DNA of 64,000 bases, from contig CABZSR010000006.1 of NCBI GenBank assembly GCA_902528415.1, positions 1 through 64,000 of the forward strand, given 5' to 3'. The notes under the pieces are model-generated. The model had not been told where the DNA came from. It did no database searches and saw nothing but the letters and a program-made list of their open reading frames with translations. Shown piece after piece: positions 43,717-52,414 of the stretch; the stretch's first letter is position 1, and each line of letters starts with the position of its first letter. Position numbers and translations under genes: made by a program. Origin of the DNA: an uncultured SAR116 cluster alpha proteobacterium. Lineage in GTDB: Bacteria; Pseudomonadota; Alphaproteobacteria; Puniceispirillales; Marisalimonadaceae.

Positions 43717-43748
43717 AAAAAAAACCGCATCAAATTGATGCGGTTTTT
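43717..43748 (-). terminator. Hairpin terminator/attenuator between dctM and the dehydrogenase
   Basis: On the minus strand, just after the dctM stop, AAAAACCGCATC-type sequence forms a stem whose arms are AACCGCATCAA and TTGATGCGGTT (plus-strand 43723-43733 and 43735-43745), extended by A-T pairs, then eight U from A43717-43724. This is a strong intrinsic terminator. The 3' end of the U-run is 12 bases from the next start codon, so any transcript of the downstream genes from upstream must read through it. Confidence 0.8.
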
Positions 43749-43757
43749 AAAATTAAT

Positions 43758-45149
43758 TTAAATTAGCCGCGGAAGCCACAATCCCATTTCAGGTTGGCTT
43801 ATAACTAAGCCAAGGCCAATTAATTGGATTATAACAAATGGTATTACACCTTTATAAATACTTAGTGTAGCGACCTCAGGTGGGGCAACACCTTTTAAGT
43901 AAAATAAAGCAAATCCAAATGGTGGTGTTAAGAATGACGTCTGAAGATTTATCGCCATTAATACCAAAAACCAAACCATTGTCTCTTTCCGTCCATCAAG
44001 ACCAGTAAGCTGAGTTACATGATCACCAAAGTCTAATAAGACAACTAATGGAGCGAAAATAGGAAGAATTATTAGTGTAATCTCAACCCAATCTAAGAAA
44101 AACCCAAGCAAGAATGTCATACCCATAAGTAAAAATAATAGGCCCCAAGACCCAAGACCTGCTTTTTCTATTAATTCTTCAACAATGTAATCACCTCCAA
44201 GTGATCTAAACACATAAGCAAAACATGTTGCACTCAGGATAATCATAAAAACCATAGAAATAGTTAGACCTGAAGAATGAAGAACACTTCTTAACATAGG
44301 AAAAGTAAACTTATTACCTATTATAGCCAGCAATGTTGCACCAAACGCACCAACCGCTCCAGCTTCACTTGGTGTAGCCCAACCTAATAGAATTGAACCT
44401 TTTATTAGTGTGATTAATGCTACTGGTGGAAGAAAAGCTTTAAGAACCATAGAAGGCAATTTTCCTTTTTCATAAACAAGGTCTCCCTCTTTCAGAGCTG
44501 GAGCAACTGTTTTATCAATTGAACACCACACAAAAATAAATATTAAATACATCAATGCTAGTGTTAATCCTGGAATAACGGCACCCATAAATAAGTTACC
44601 AACTGAAACCTGCATAATATCAGCCATGATAATCAACATAATACTTGGGGGAATAAGAATTCCCAAAGTACCCGACGCAGCAATTACTCCTGTTGAAAGT
44701 GCATGACTATATTTATTTTTCAACATTGTAGGTAAAGCCAATGCAGTCATCATAGTCACAGAAGCACCGATAATGCCTGTCATTGCAGCGAGAACTGTTC
44801 CCATTACCGTAACTGACATTGCCAATCCACCAGGAACTTTCCTGAGTAAAATTTGAGTAGTCCTTAATAGATCATTAGCAATACCACTTCTTTCCATCAT
44901 AGTTCCCATAAAAACAAAACTTGGTATCGCAACTAAAATTAGGTTTTCTGCAGAAAATCCCCACATCCGAGGCACGAAGTTGAAAAATTCTGCTATTTTA
45001 AAAACGCCAAATAAATATCCTATAAATCCATAGGTGATCGCTACACCACCCAGTATGAAGCCAACTGGGTAACCTATAAATAAAAGTACTCCCATAGTCA
45101 GAAACATAAATATTGGTAGGTACTCAATTATAATTTCAACAAAATCCAT
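43758..45149 (-). CDS. dctM: TRAP transporter large permease subunit
   Basis: DctM is the large membrane subunit of tripartite ATP-independent periplasmic transporters, which import organic acids with Na+. The 463-residue protein has about 12 hydrophobic helices, and family motifs LAMSVTVMGTVLAAMTGIIGASVTMM, ASGTLGILIPPSIMLIIMADIMQ and FLLGFFLDWVEITLIILPIFAPL are visible (each partly quoted). Substrate specificity comes from DctP. It follows the extra membrane gene by eight bases and is followed by a hairpin. Confidence 0.92.
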   Translation of the reverse strand: MDFVEIIIEYLPIFMFLTMGVLLFIGYPVGFILGGVAITYGFIGYLFGVFKIAEFFNFVPRMWGFSAENLILVAIPSFVFMGTMMERSGIANDLLRTTQILLRKVPGGLAMSVTVMGTVLAAMTGIIGASVTMMTALALPTMLKNKYSHALSTGVIAASGTLGILIPPSIMLIIMADIMQVSVGNLFMGAVIPGLTLALMYLIFIFVWCSIDKTVAPALKEGDLVYEKGKLPSMVLKAFLPPVALITLIKGSILLGWATPSEAGAVGAFGATLLAIIGNKFTFPMLRSVLHSSGLTISMVFMIILSATCFAYVFRSLGGDYIVEELIEKAGLGSWGLLFLLMGMTFLLGFFLDWVEITLIILPIFAPLVVLLDFGDHVTQLTGLDGRKETMVWFLVLMAINLQTSFLTPPFGFALFYLKGVAPPEVATLSIYKGVIPFVIIQLIGLGLVISQPEMGLWLPRLI

Positions 45150-45157
45150 AACCGCTC

Positions 45158-45631
45158 CTATGCTTTCTTTTTATTATTACCTATTTTAAAATCACCATTA
45201 TACCTCTGCCATGCAACTATTCTTGATACTCTCCATCCATATTTTAAAGACAAAAGAAAAAGACAAATAAAAATAGTTAAAGTTAGAAAAGATGAACTAT
45301 TTTTAAGTCCCTCAAAAATACAGAAAACAATAATACCTGCAGGTGCTAAAGATATAATGTAAGAAGCAATTAATTCATATTTTCTCATAACAGAGAAAAT
45401 TGAGTAAATCACCACAACTGACAAAACCAACCATCCCAAATATATTGGGTTATTATTTTCAAAAAATGTTAGAATAGCTGCTAAACCTATAATACCGTAT
45501 AAACTTCCAGTAAAAACTCCATAAGCAGCTAGTTCATATTGTGATTGAGCTAAAGTAAGATCTTTCGCTTCTGTTAAGTAAGGTGTTTTTCGCTTATCAA
45601 AAATATAACCTGGAATCTTAGAGAACCACAT
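45158..45631 (-). CDS. Extra small membrane protein in the TRAP operon
   Basis: A 157-residue protein with about four hydrophobic helices (approximately residues 35-58, 63-84, 90-108 and 113-130), a short N-terminal tail MWFSKIPGYIFDKRK and a basic C-terminus. It lies between dctQ and dctM, where canonical TRAP operons have nothing. It is not recognised as a DctQ paralogue by length or pattern, but that could be a diverged one. Likely co-expressed with the transporter; possibly a subunit or stabiliser. Confidence 0.6.
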   Translation of the reverse strand: MWFSKIPGYIFDKRKTPYLTEAKDLTLAQSQYELAAYGVFTGSLYGIIGLAAILTFFENNNPIYLGWLVLSVVVIYSIFSVMRKYELIASYIISLAPAGIIVFCIFEGLKNSSSFLTLTIFICLFLLSLKYGWRVSRIVAWQRYNGDFKIGNNKKKA

Positions 45632-45662
45632 AACTTAACTCACAATTCTTAATGAAATTAAT

Positions 45663-46274
45663 TTATTTCTTTTCATCATAATCCAGAACCATTAAATCAA
45701 GCCGTTTTTTGTTATCACCCCAAATTACAGCTATAAGCTGTATCATGACTGACATTCCACCAAGGAATAAAAAGAAGTATCCTATTGGAAGAAACGTTTT
45801 AATAATCCATCTATTACTTAAACCAACTAATGAGGCAGAAACTTCTCCAATTTGATATGAGTCAACCATATAAATCCACGAAAAATAAACACAAATTAAT
45901 GTAAAAGGTAACATAAACAATAAATTACCATAAAATTCAACTTTAGCTTTCGACTGGAAATTAAAATTTTCACGAAGAAAATCAACTCTTACATGTCTAT
46001 TATGTGTGTAACCATATCCTAAAACCATACAAAAAACTACTGTATGTAAATGCCATTCCATTTCTTGCATTAATGTTGATTCAAAGAAAGAACCAAAATT
46101 GGCAACCATAAAAATTTGTATCCAAACTAATTTTCTAGCAACCACATCCCACATTGTTATTATAACTAAGGGAACCAATAGCCATGTACTAGCTCTTCCA
46201 GCTCTGTTGACGATTTCTCGTATTTTTTCACTGATAGAAACTAAACCCTGCATATTTTGTTCAGTTAATGCCAT
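45663..46274 (-). CDS. dctQ: TRAP transporter small permease subunit
   Basis: DctQ is the small four-helix membrane subunit of TRAP transporters. The 203-residue protein has four hydrophobic helices, with the segments RASTWLLVPLVIITMWDVVAR, EMEWHLHTVVFCMVLGYGYTHNRHVRVDFLRENF and FLPIGYFFLFLGGMSVMIQL, given by position. The conserved HLHTVVF...HNRHVRVD block is typical of TakP-type small subunits. It follows dctP after a terminator and lies 31 bases before the extra membrane gene. Confidence 0.9.
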   Translation of the reverse strand: MALTEQNMQGLVSISEKIREIVNRAGRASTWLLVPLVIITMWDVVARKLVWIQIFMVANFGSFFESTLMQEMEWHLHTVVFCMVLGYGYTHNRHVRVDFLRENFNFQSKAKVEFYGNLLFMLPFTLICVYFSWIYMVDSYQIGEVSASLVGLSNRWIIKTFLPIGYFFLFLGGMSVMIQLIAVIWGDNKKRLDLMVLDYDEKK

Positions 46275-46350
46275 TATCCCCCTCCAAAATTTATCTAATT
46301 AATAAATAATTAACTTATTAAAGGTGATATTTCAATAAATTTATCTAGAC

Positions 46351-46385
46351 AAAAAAAAGTACACCTATTTTACAATAGGTGTACT
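46351..46385 (-). terminator. Intrinsic terminator after dctP
   Basis: On the minus strand, 14 bases after the dctP stop, a perfect 12-base-pair stem (AGTACACCTATT at 46358-46369 with AATAGGTGTACT at 46374-46385, four-base loop) is followed by eight U (A46351-46358). This is a textbook intrinsic terminator. It lies between dctP and dctQ and would make dctP transcript more abundant than the membrane-subunit transcript, as expected for a binding protein. Confidence 0.9.
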
Positions 46386-46398
46386 CAGTATTTAAATA

Positions 46399-47460
46399 TT
46401 AGTAGTTTTTAGACTTTAAGTAAGCTCTTTGTGACCAAATGCTGTAGTCTTTTCTGAAAGCGTCGTAGCTAGCAGTGATTTCTTTAAATAAAGGATCAGT
46501 TGCTGACTTTTCTTTCACAACTTCTTCCCAAGCTCTCTTGAACTTAGAAATCTCTGAATCAGGCCATGTTACAAATGTTACGCCCTTCTTCTCAAGCTCA
46601 CGCATCGCAGGAACCTGCTTTGCATCAGATCTAACAAGTGCCCACCACATTGTGTCACGACATGCTGTGTTGATAATGCCTTGTTGTGTTTTTGTTAAAC
46701 CACCCCAACCTTTAGTGCTCATTAATAGCTCACCAATTGAAGTCTGCTGATGCCATCCTGGAAAGTAGTTAAACTTAGCTAACTGATAAAAACCATAACT
46801 TAAGTCGTGTGTAGGCATGGAAAACTCAGTTGCATCAATAACACCTTTTTCTAGTGCTGGATAAATATCTCCACCTGCTAGTAGCTGTGTTGACACACCA
46901 ATTTTACTCATAACCATAGCACCAAGTCCAAAGAAACGCATCTTCATTCCTTTTAACTCTTCAACTTTGTTGATTTTCTTTCTAAACCAACCTGAAGTCT
47001 CTGGAGCGTGTGTTAGACAGTTAAGAGCTTTAAGGCCATACTCACCATAAATTCTGTCTTTTAACTGCTGACCTCCACCATATTCCATCCAACCATGGTA
47101 CTCACTTGCACCTGGGCCAAAAGGAACAGCTGTGAAGTAAGAAACTGCAGGAATTTTTCCAGCATGATAACCAGGTGTTGTGTAACCTGCATCTACTGAA
47201 CCGTTCTTAACAGCATCCCAAACTTCTAATGAAGGTACAAGTGCATTTGGCTCGTGGAACCTTAAACGAACGTCACCACCTGAGATTTCTTTAACTTTGT
47301 TAGAAAAATAAACAGCAGCTTCACCGTTAATGGCAACCTGGCTTCCCCAAGTACTTTGCATCTTCCAACGTAACTTGTCACCAGCTTGTGCTGAGATAGC
47401 TACTAAACTAGTTGCAGCTAATGCTACAGCGCCTACGAATAGGCTAGATTTGAATTTCAT
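46399..47460 (-). CDS. dctP: TRAP transporter solute-binding protein (DctP/TakP-like)
   Basis: The periplasmic receptor that captures substrate for DctQM. A signal peptide (MKFKSSLFVGAVALAATSL, cleavage near ISAQA) precedes a mature domain with LRWKMQSTWGS, VWDAVKNGSVDAGYTTPGYHAGK and GGDIYPALEKGVIDATEFSMP. These resemble the TakP/lactate-type group that binds keto acids, hydroxy acids or mannitol-like solutes. The ATG at 47460 has a GGAGG site (47467-47471), so the earlier in-frame start at 47499 was not used. Length is 353 residues. Confidence 0.92.
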   Translation of the reverse strand: MKFKSSLFVGAVALAATSLVAISAQAGDKLRWKMQSTWGSQVAINGEAAVYFSNKVKEISGGDVRLRFHEPNALVPSLEVWDAVKNGSVDAGYTTPGYHAGKIPAVSYFTAVPFGPGASEYHGWMEYGGGQQLKDRIYGEYGLKALNCLTHAPETSGWFRKKINKVEELKGMKMRFFGLGAMVMSKIGVSTQLLAGGDIYPALEKGVIDATEFSMPTHDLSYGFYQLAKFNYFPGWHQQTSIGELLMSTKGWGGLTKTQQGIINTACRDTMWWALVRSDAKQVPAMRELEKKGVTFVTWPDSEISKFKRAWEEVVKEKSATDPLFKEITASYDAFRKDYSIWSQRAYLKSKNY

Positions 47461-47815
47461 AAAATTCCTCCCTAGTATTAAAATAAAGGCTATCATCAAG
47501 TAAGTTTATTATTTCCCCAAAAATAACCCAACCCAAGAAACATTTACTGTTTCCAACTGAGTCGTATCTTCTCAATTATTAAGATAAAGGCAAGAAAAAA
47601 TTAATATATTTTCAAATATTTTTTTTGTCGTGAAAAATTATTTTGTAAATATGATTAATATGTTAACAAATTTTTGTATTTTTTTAATTATGATTAATTT
47701 CTAGTCAGTACTTAAATTTAAAGGCTCAGTTAAAAAATATAAACTTAAATGGAATCATTATACGAAATTTATATTATTAAAGAAAGAAATTTATCAAAAA
47801 TTAGTAAGAGTAATT
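47461..47815. promoter_or_regulatory. 355-base intergenic region upstream of dctP
   Basis: The longest gene-free stretch in the window. It is AT-rich and lies between the dctP start and the end of the uronate dehydrogenase-like gene. It holds the dctP ribosome site at 47467-47471, a direct repeat TATGATTAAT at 47650-47659 and 47689-47698 (39 bases apart), a palindrome GTTAAC at 47662-47667, and a minus-strand TATAAT at 47757-47762 with no good -35 box. These could form a promoter and operator for the TRAP unit; no tRNA or ORF was seen. Confidence 0.4.
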
Positions 47816-48628
47816 TTATTCATCGTCAAAATGACCTGCTGATACAAAATAACCACCATGGGTAGTTACAAGAGGATCTTTCGAATCAATGAAACCGTCA
47901 TTATCTTCTATTTTTTTTCTAAACTCTTCACCATTATCTTTTGGTCTATAAGCAATATGATTGGCATATTTGTTATCGATTAATATAGAATCGTTATTTG
48001 ACACTCCAAAGATTATTGAATGCTGAACATTTGAAGTATTCATACATGATATCACTAGGCTTCTTAAATCATTATAACTTAACCATGTAGATAACATTCT
48101 ATGATCCTTAGGTTCGGCAACACACGAATAAATTCTAATTGAAACTGTCTCTAATTTGTACTTATCCCAATAATATTGCGCTAATGATTCTCCAAAAACT
48201 TTTGATAATCCATAGTTACTGTCTGGCCTTGGCATTACTCTATTATCTATAATCTCTGCTCTTGGATAAAAACCAACAGTATGAACTGAGCTAGCCCATA
48301 TTACTCTCTTCACATTATTTTTTCTGCAACCCTCATATAAATTATACATCCCAATTATATTAGAGTTCAGGACATTGTCCCATGAACCCTCTATGCTTTG
48401 TCCTCCCATATGCACTACACAGTCAATATCTTTTGTAAGTTTAAAAATAGCTTCTGCTGAAGATAAGTCTGCTTGTTGTATTTCTTCATTATCAAATTTT
48501 TTATCTAAATTAGTTTTATCTGAAATTCTTAATAAGTCACATTTTTGAGAAAGTGTCTCTCTTAATTGTTCTCCAAGTGCGCCTGCAGCTCCTGTTAATA
48601 AAATATTTTTATATTTAAATTTAGACAA
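47816..48628 (-). CDS. NAD-dependent epimerase, uronate dehydrogenase-like
   Basis: An extended SDR of 270 residues. The cofactor motif is LLTGAAGALGEQL near residue 10, and the catalytic Tyr-Lys is in YGLSKVFGESLA. VHMGGQSIEGSWDNVLNSNIIGMYNLYEG and RVIWASSVHTVGFY (given by position) match uronate dehydrogenases, which oxidise galacturonate or glucuronate to the aldarolactone. The downstream neighbours include another epimerase and a DapA-family enzyme, which also suits sugar-acid breakdown. The substrate is inferred only. Confidence 0.72.
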   Translation of the reverse strand: MSKFKYKNILLTGAAGALGEQLRETLSQKCDLLRISDKTNLDKKFDNEEIQQADLSSAEAIFKLTKDIDCVVHMGGQSIEGSWDNVLNSNIIGMYNLYEGCRKNNVKRVIWASSVHTVGFYPRAEIIDNRVMPRPDSNYGLSKVFGESLAQYYWDKYKLETVSIRIYSCVAEPKDHRMLSTWLSYNDLRSLVISCMNTSNVQHSIIFGVSNNDSILIDNKYANHIAYRPKDNGEEFRKKIEDNDGFIDSKDPLVTTHGGYFVSAGHFDDE

Positions 48629-48639
48629 TTTATCTCTCC

Positions 48640-49521
48640 TTAAATCTGTTGATTTTTTGAATACTCTCTCCAGAAAGTAAACAATCCCGCTACTATAACT
48701 ATGAAAGCTCCAATTAAAATCTCAGTTTCTAACTTTTCTTTAAAAATTAAAACACCAATTATAGAGACAAAAACTAATTGAAGGTATGTAAATGGTTGCA
48801 ATAAAGAAGCCTCACTATGCTTGAAAGCATTAATCATAAGAAAGTGTCCACCAGCACCAAGCATACAAACAACTAGCAACCATAGCCAATGCAAGGTTTC
48901 TATTGAATTATAAAAAAATGGCCCTATTAAACCAAGTATAACAAAACCAGTGATCCCAGTATAGAAAAGGCTAGTGTCTGGACTGTCTTCACTTGATACA
49001 TATCTGGTCAAAATTTGATAAATCGCAAAGGCAAAAGCACACGCAAGTGCAATTAAAGACAATGGATCAAAAACTTTAGAACCAGGCCTGAGCATAATCA
49101 AGATACCAACAAAACCTACTAAAATTGCACACCATCTTCTCCACCCAACTTTTTCCCCCAAAAAAAATACGGATAATGCGGCTACGATGAGTGGACAACT
49201 TGCAAAAATAGCGTGAGTTTCAATAAGTCCTATTTTTAAAAAAAGATAATGAGCAAAACACATTTCAACCGCTAAAACAGTCCCACGAATAATTTGTATA
49301 ATTTTATACTTACTTTTTGATACAATAATTACACTTTTATTTCCTATACTATTTATTGTGATTACGAATAAAAATAAAAAGAAATATCGAAACATATTAA
49401 TAGTAATAACATTATAATAATCAGTTAAATACCTAGTAAAACCATCCATTAACGAAAGACAAAATATTGCTGACACAATAAAAAGTATGCCCTTAGTATT
49501 TGAAGAAAATTTTGTGGGCAT
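48640..49521 (-). CDS. DMT superfamily transporter (EamA domain)
   Basis: A 293-residue integral membrane protein with about ten hydrophobic helices and two EamA repeats. The second repeat has the typical FAIYQILTRYV and FTYLQLVFVSIIGVLIFKEKLETEI, and the first shows VIIVSK plus the FCLSLMDGFTRYL start. DMT proteins export or import small metabolites. It stands between the uronate dehydrogenase-like and epimerase genes, on the same strand, with gaps of 11 and 22 bases. Confidence 0.85.
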   Translation of the reverse strand: MPTKFSSNTKGILFIVSAIFCLSLMDGFTRYLTDYYNVITINMFRYFFLFLFVITINSIGNKSVIIVSKSKYKIIQIIRGTVLAVEMCFAHYLFLKIGLIETHAIFASCPLIVAALSVFFLGEKVGWRRWCAILVGFVGILIMLRPGSKVFDPLSLIALACAFAFAIYQILTRYVSSEDSPDTSLFYTGITGFVILGLIGPFFYNSIETLHWLWLLVVCMLGAGGHFLMINAFKHSEASLLQPFTYLQLVFVSIIGVLIFKEKLETEILIGAFIVIVAGLFTFWREYSKNQQI

Positions 49522-49543
49522 ATTATTTTTAGCTTTCAGTATT

Positions 49544-50428
49544 TTAATAAAAATTAATTGTTTTATTTATTCCATGATCAAGTGAGGTGTATTTAAAATC
49601 CTTAAAAATTTTAGAAGGCTCTCCTCCAAGAATTTCCTCGACGACACTTATTGGTTTACCATTTAATGTTACTTTTGCATCTGGAATATTTTTTTTAATT
49701 ATTGAAAGAAAATCTTCAACGCTTGCTGTTATTCCATTAACATTGATAGTCAATGCTCCAACAGGAGATTTATCAATTAATCTTTCAACTAAATTTGTAA
49801 CATCTTCAACATATACAAACCCAGCCTTTCCTGAAAAACCTACAGTGTATTTAAGGTTTTGTTTAGCAGCTTTACAAGCCAAGGTGACACCTGCAGTTCC
49901 ACCGATTTCTCTTCCAGGCCCATAAATCACAAATGGCCTTAACCCAACACTGGAAATTAGAGATTCATTAAAATAAGCTCTAGCAATTCCTTCAGCCGCT
50001 AACTTAAAAGCACCATAATGTGTTTCAGGGAATGGATTGTATTTATCTTCGTTACCATAAACTCCACCACTACTAGTATAAATAAGAAATTTAATATTAT
50101 TTCTTTTTATTGCCTCAAAAACATTAATTGAACCTTTAACATTCACTTCTAGCCCCAAAGATGGGTTAGAACTACAATCTGGTGTCATTAAACCTGCTAA
50201 ATTTAAAATATAATCCATATCTTTAGTTGCTTTTAAAACTCCTTCAAAATCAGTAATATCACCCTCAATAAAGTCTATATTATTCAATTCATGACCTATC
50301 AAATTTTTAAGTAATTCTGTTTTAATTCTAAGATCAAATATAGTTATCTTAAGGTTTTTTTTTAAAAGTGATTTTGTAATCCAACTGCCAAGAAAACCAC
50401 TTCCACCAAATATAAGTATGTTTTTCAT
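49544..50428 (-). CDS. NAD-dependent epimerase/dehydratase family protein
   Basis: An extended SDR of 294 residues. The NAD-binding motif is IFGGSGFLGSWI at residues 6-17, with the catalytic Tyr-Lys in ETHYGAFKLAAEG and a FVYVEDV substrate region. The family acts on nucleotide sugars or free sugar acids; the exact substrate is unknown. Its stop precedes the DMT gene by 22 bases and its start abuts the hydrolase stop, so these four minus-strand genes (47.8-51.4 kb) may form one operon. Confidence 0.8.
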   Translation of the reverse strand: MKNILIFGGSGFLGSWITKSLLKKNLKITIFDLRIKTELLKNLIGHELNNIDFIEGDITDFEGVLKATKDMDYILNLAGLMTPDCSSNPSLGLEVNVKGSINVFEAIKRNNIKFLIYTSSGGVYGNEDKYNPFPETHYGAFKLAAEGIARAYFNESLISSVGLRPFVIYGPGREIGGTAGVTLACKAAKQNLKYTVGFSGKAGFVYVEDVTNLVERLIDKSPVGALTINVNGITASVEDFLSIIKKNIPDAKVTLNGKPISVVEEILGGEPSKIFKDFKYTSLDHGINKTINFY

Positions 50429-51385
50429 TTAAGCTCTTCTACTACTTAACATTACTTTTGCAGCACGACCTATTTCTTTTATACATTCGTTTGACTTTGG
50501 AAAATGTTTTGAATTTGATAAAAAGCCATGAATTTGGCCTGGGTATAATTTATAGGTCACTTTATTACCAAAATATTCAAGCCTCTTTTTATATGCTATT
50601 CCCTCATCTAGTAGTGGATCCAACCCTGCCGCAAATATGAACGTTTCTGGCATGTTCTTTAGATTGCCACTAAACAAAGGTGAAGCTTCCCAATTCACTG
50701 ACTCTTTTTTACTTTTTAAATAATGACCAATAAAATAATTCATGGTGTCATACGTCAAAGTCATTCCATCCAAATTTATATCCATTGACTTCATAGTTAA
50801 TGTTAAATCAACACAAGGGTATATTAGAATCTGCCCTTGGATAGGTATAATATTTTTTTTAGAAGAATTAATTGCTAATACAGTAGCTAAATTACCTCCT
50901 GCACTGTCTCCACAAACAAACAAATTATTAAGGTCTATATTAAATTCATTTTCAAAATCCGTTAAAGATTGGAGTACGTCCTTTGATTCAGACAAGGCAT
51001 AAGGAAACTTATACTCTGGAGAAAGGCTGTAATCGACTGCTACAACTATCATTTCTGATTCATTACAAATAGATCTACATGTAAAATCATGTGTCTCTAA
51101 ATTTCCCATTACAAACCCACCACCATGAAAAAAAATGATAATTGGTGTTTTAATATTATCATTGTAATTAATAGGAAAATAGAACCTCACATTAATGTTC
51201 TTGTTAAACCTAGTCCTTATTTTTATATTCTTAAAAGTAGATATTTTTGGAGGCGTCAAATTATCATCTTTTAACTGTCTTAAACGTTCTTCTCTAAGTT
51301 CTTTTGGCTCTAATAAATGATGAAGTTTGGAGTTGTTTTTAACACGTTGCTCAAGGAAAATTTTTGTTTCTTTATCTATTATCAT
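50429..51385 (-). CDS. Alpha/beta hydrolase, hormone-sensitive lipase-type
   Basis: A 318-residue carboxylesterase of the HSL (family IV) group. The oxyanion motif FFHGGGFVMG is near residue 85, and the nucleophile elbow CGDSAGGNLA holds the catalytic Ser. The acid is likely in AAGLDPLLDEG and the His in YPGQIHGFLS. Such enzymes hydrolyse short acyl or lactone esters, which may fit sugar lactones in this block. Its start is divergent from the DapA-family gene. Confidence 0.85.
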   Translation of the reverse strand: MIIDKETKIFLEQRVKNNSKLHHLLEPKELREERLRQLKDDNLTPPKISTFKNIKIRTRFNKNINVRFYFPINYNDNIKTPIIIFFHGGGFVMGNLETHDFTCRSICNESEMIVVAVDYSLSPEYKFPYALSESKDVLQSLTDFENEFNIDLNNLFVCGDSAGGNLATVLAINSSKKNIIPIQGQILIYPCVDLTLTMKSMDINLDGMTLTYDTMNYFIGHYLKSKKESVNWEASPLFSGNLKNMPETFIFAAGLDPLLDEGIAYKKRLEYFGNKVTYKLYPGQIHGFLSNSKHFPKSNECIKEIGRAAKVMLSSRRA

Positions 51386-51490
51386 GATAGTCTTCTAAAT
51401 TTATTTCCTTTGTTTTTTTATCTTAATTTTTATAATTTATTAAATTATACTAATTTAAGAAACAATAAAACTCTAGGGGGGAAGAGAAAC

Positions 51491-52372
51491 ATGACCGAGC
51501 TAAAAGGTATTATCGCGCCTTTCACAACTCCATTTGCTGAAAATGGAGAGATAAACTTAAACTTGATAAAGCCTCAAGTCGATTGGTTGATAGAAAACGG
51601 AGTCCATGGTTTAGCTGCTGGAGGTAGTACAGGTGAAGGTCATGTTTTAAATAGAGACGAATATGTGTCTCTTATGAGAAAAACATCAGAGGCATTAAAC
51701 AATAGAGTACCTTTAGTCGCTGGAATAATTGCCAATTCAACTTCTGAAGTTATAGCTAGAGGCCAATCTGTGAAATCATTGAATGTCTCTGCGCTTCAAA
51801 TAACTCCACCTAGTTATCTATTTAGACCAGATGATGACGCTATAGTTAGACATTTCAAAGAAATACATGAGGAATGCCAAATTCCTATTCTTATTTATAA
51901 CGTTGTCCCGTGGTGTTATTTGTCTCCTGATTTACTTTTAAGAATAATGGATGAGGTTCCAGGTGTGTTAGGGGTCAAACAAAGTGCAGGAGATATGAAA
52001 CTTTTTGCTGATCTAATTAGAAGAGCAAAACCTGAGAATATGATTTTTAGTGCGGTAGACGCACTCCTATACTCTTCATATCAACTTGGTGCTCCTGGAT
52101 CTATAGCTGCAATCTTGACTGCAGCCCCTGGACCATCAGTCAAATTATGGGACGCTGTAATTGCAGAGGATTGGAACGTAGCTAAAAATCTTCATGAAAG
52201 ATTAATGCCATTATGGGATGCAATTGGTTTAGATAATATGCCTTCTTTATGTAAATATGCTCAAAAGCTTCAAGGTCTTGAAAGTGGATTTGCAAGAAGA
52301 CCAACAGCACCAGCTACTGATGATCAAAAAAAGTTGGTTAAAAATGCATTAGTAAATTTAAATTTAATTTAA
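51491..52372 (+). CDS. Dihydrodipicolinate synthase/N-acetylneuraminate lyase family protein
   Basis: A TIM-barrel class I aldolase of 293 residues. GGSTGEGH is the phosphate/carboxylate-binding motif at residues 44-51, Tyr136 is in ILIYNVV, and Lys163 in GVKQSAGD forms the Schiff base. Members include DapA, KDG aldolase and 5-keto-4-deoxyglucarate dehydratase; this one is unassigned. The ATG at 51491 follows a G-rich ribosome site, and a frame from 51317 would run into the divergent hydrolase, so it was rejected. The context suggests sugar-acid rather than lysine metabolism. Confidence 0.85.
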   Translation: MTELKGIIAPFTTPFAENGEINLNLIKPQVDWLIENGVHGLAAGGSTGEGHVLNRDEYVSLMRKTSEALNNRVPLVAGIIANSTSEVIARGQSVKSLNVSALQITPPSYLFRPDDDAIVRHFKEIHEECQIPILIYNVVPWCYLSPDLLLRIMDEVPGVLGVKQSAGDMKLFADLIRRAKPENMIFSAVDALLYSSYQLGAPGSIAAILTAAPGPSVKLWDAVIAEDWNVAKNLHERLMPLWDAIGLDNMPSLCKYAQKLQGLESGFARRPTAPATDDQKKLVKNALVNLNLI

Positions 52373-52414
52373 TGTAGAAGTTTTAGTTAATTAGTTTTTA
52401 GGGAGAGTTATAAA

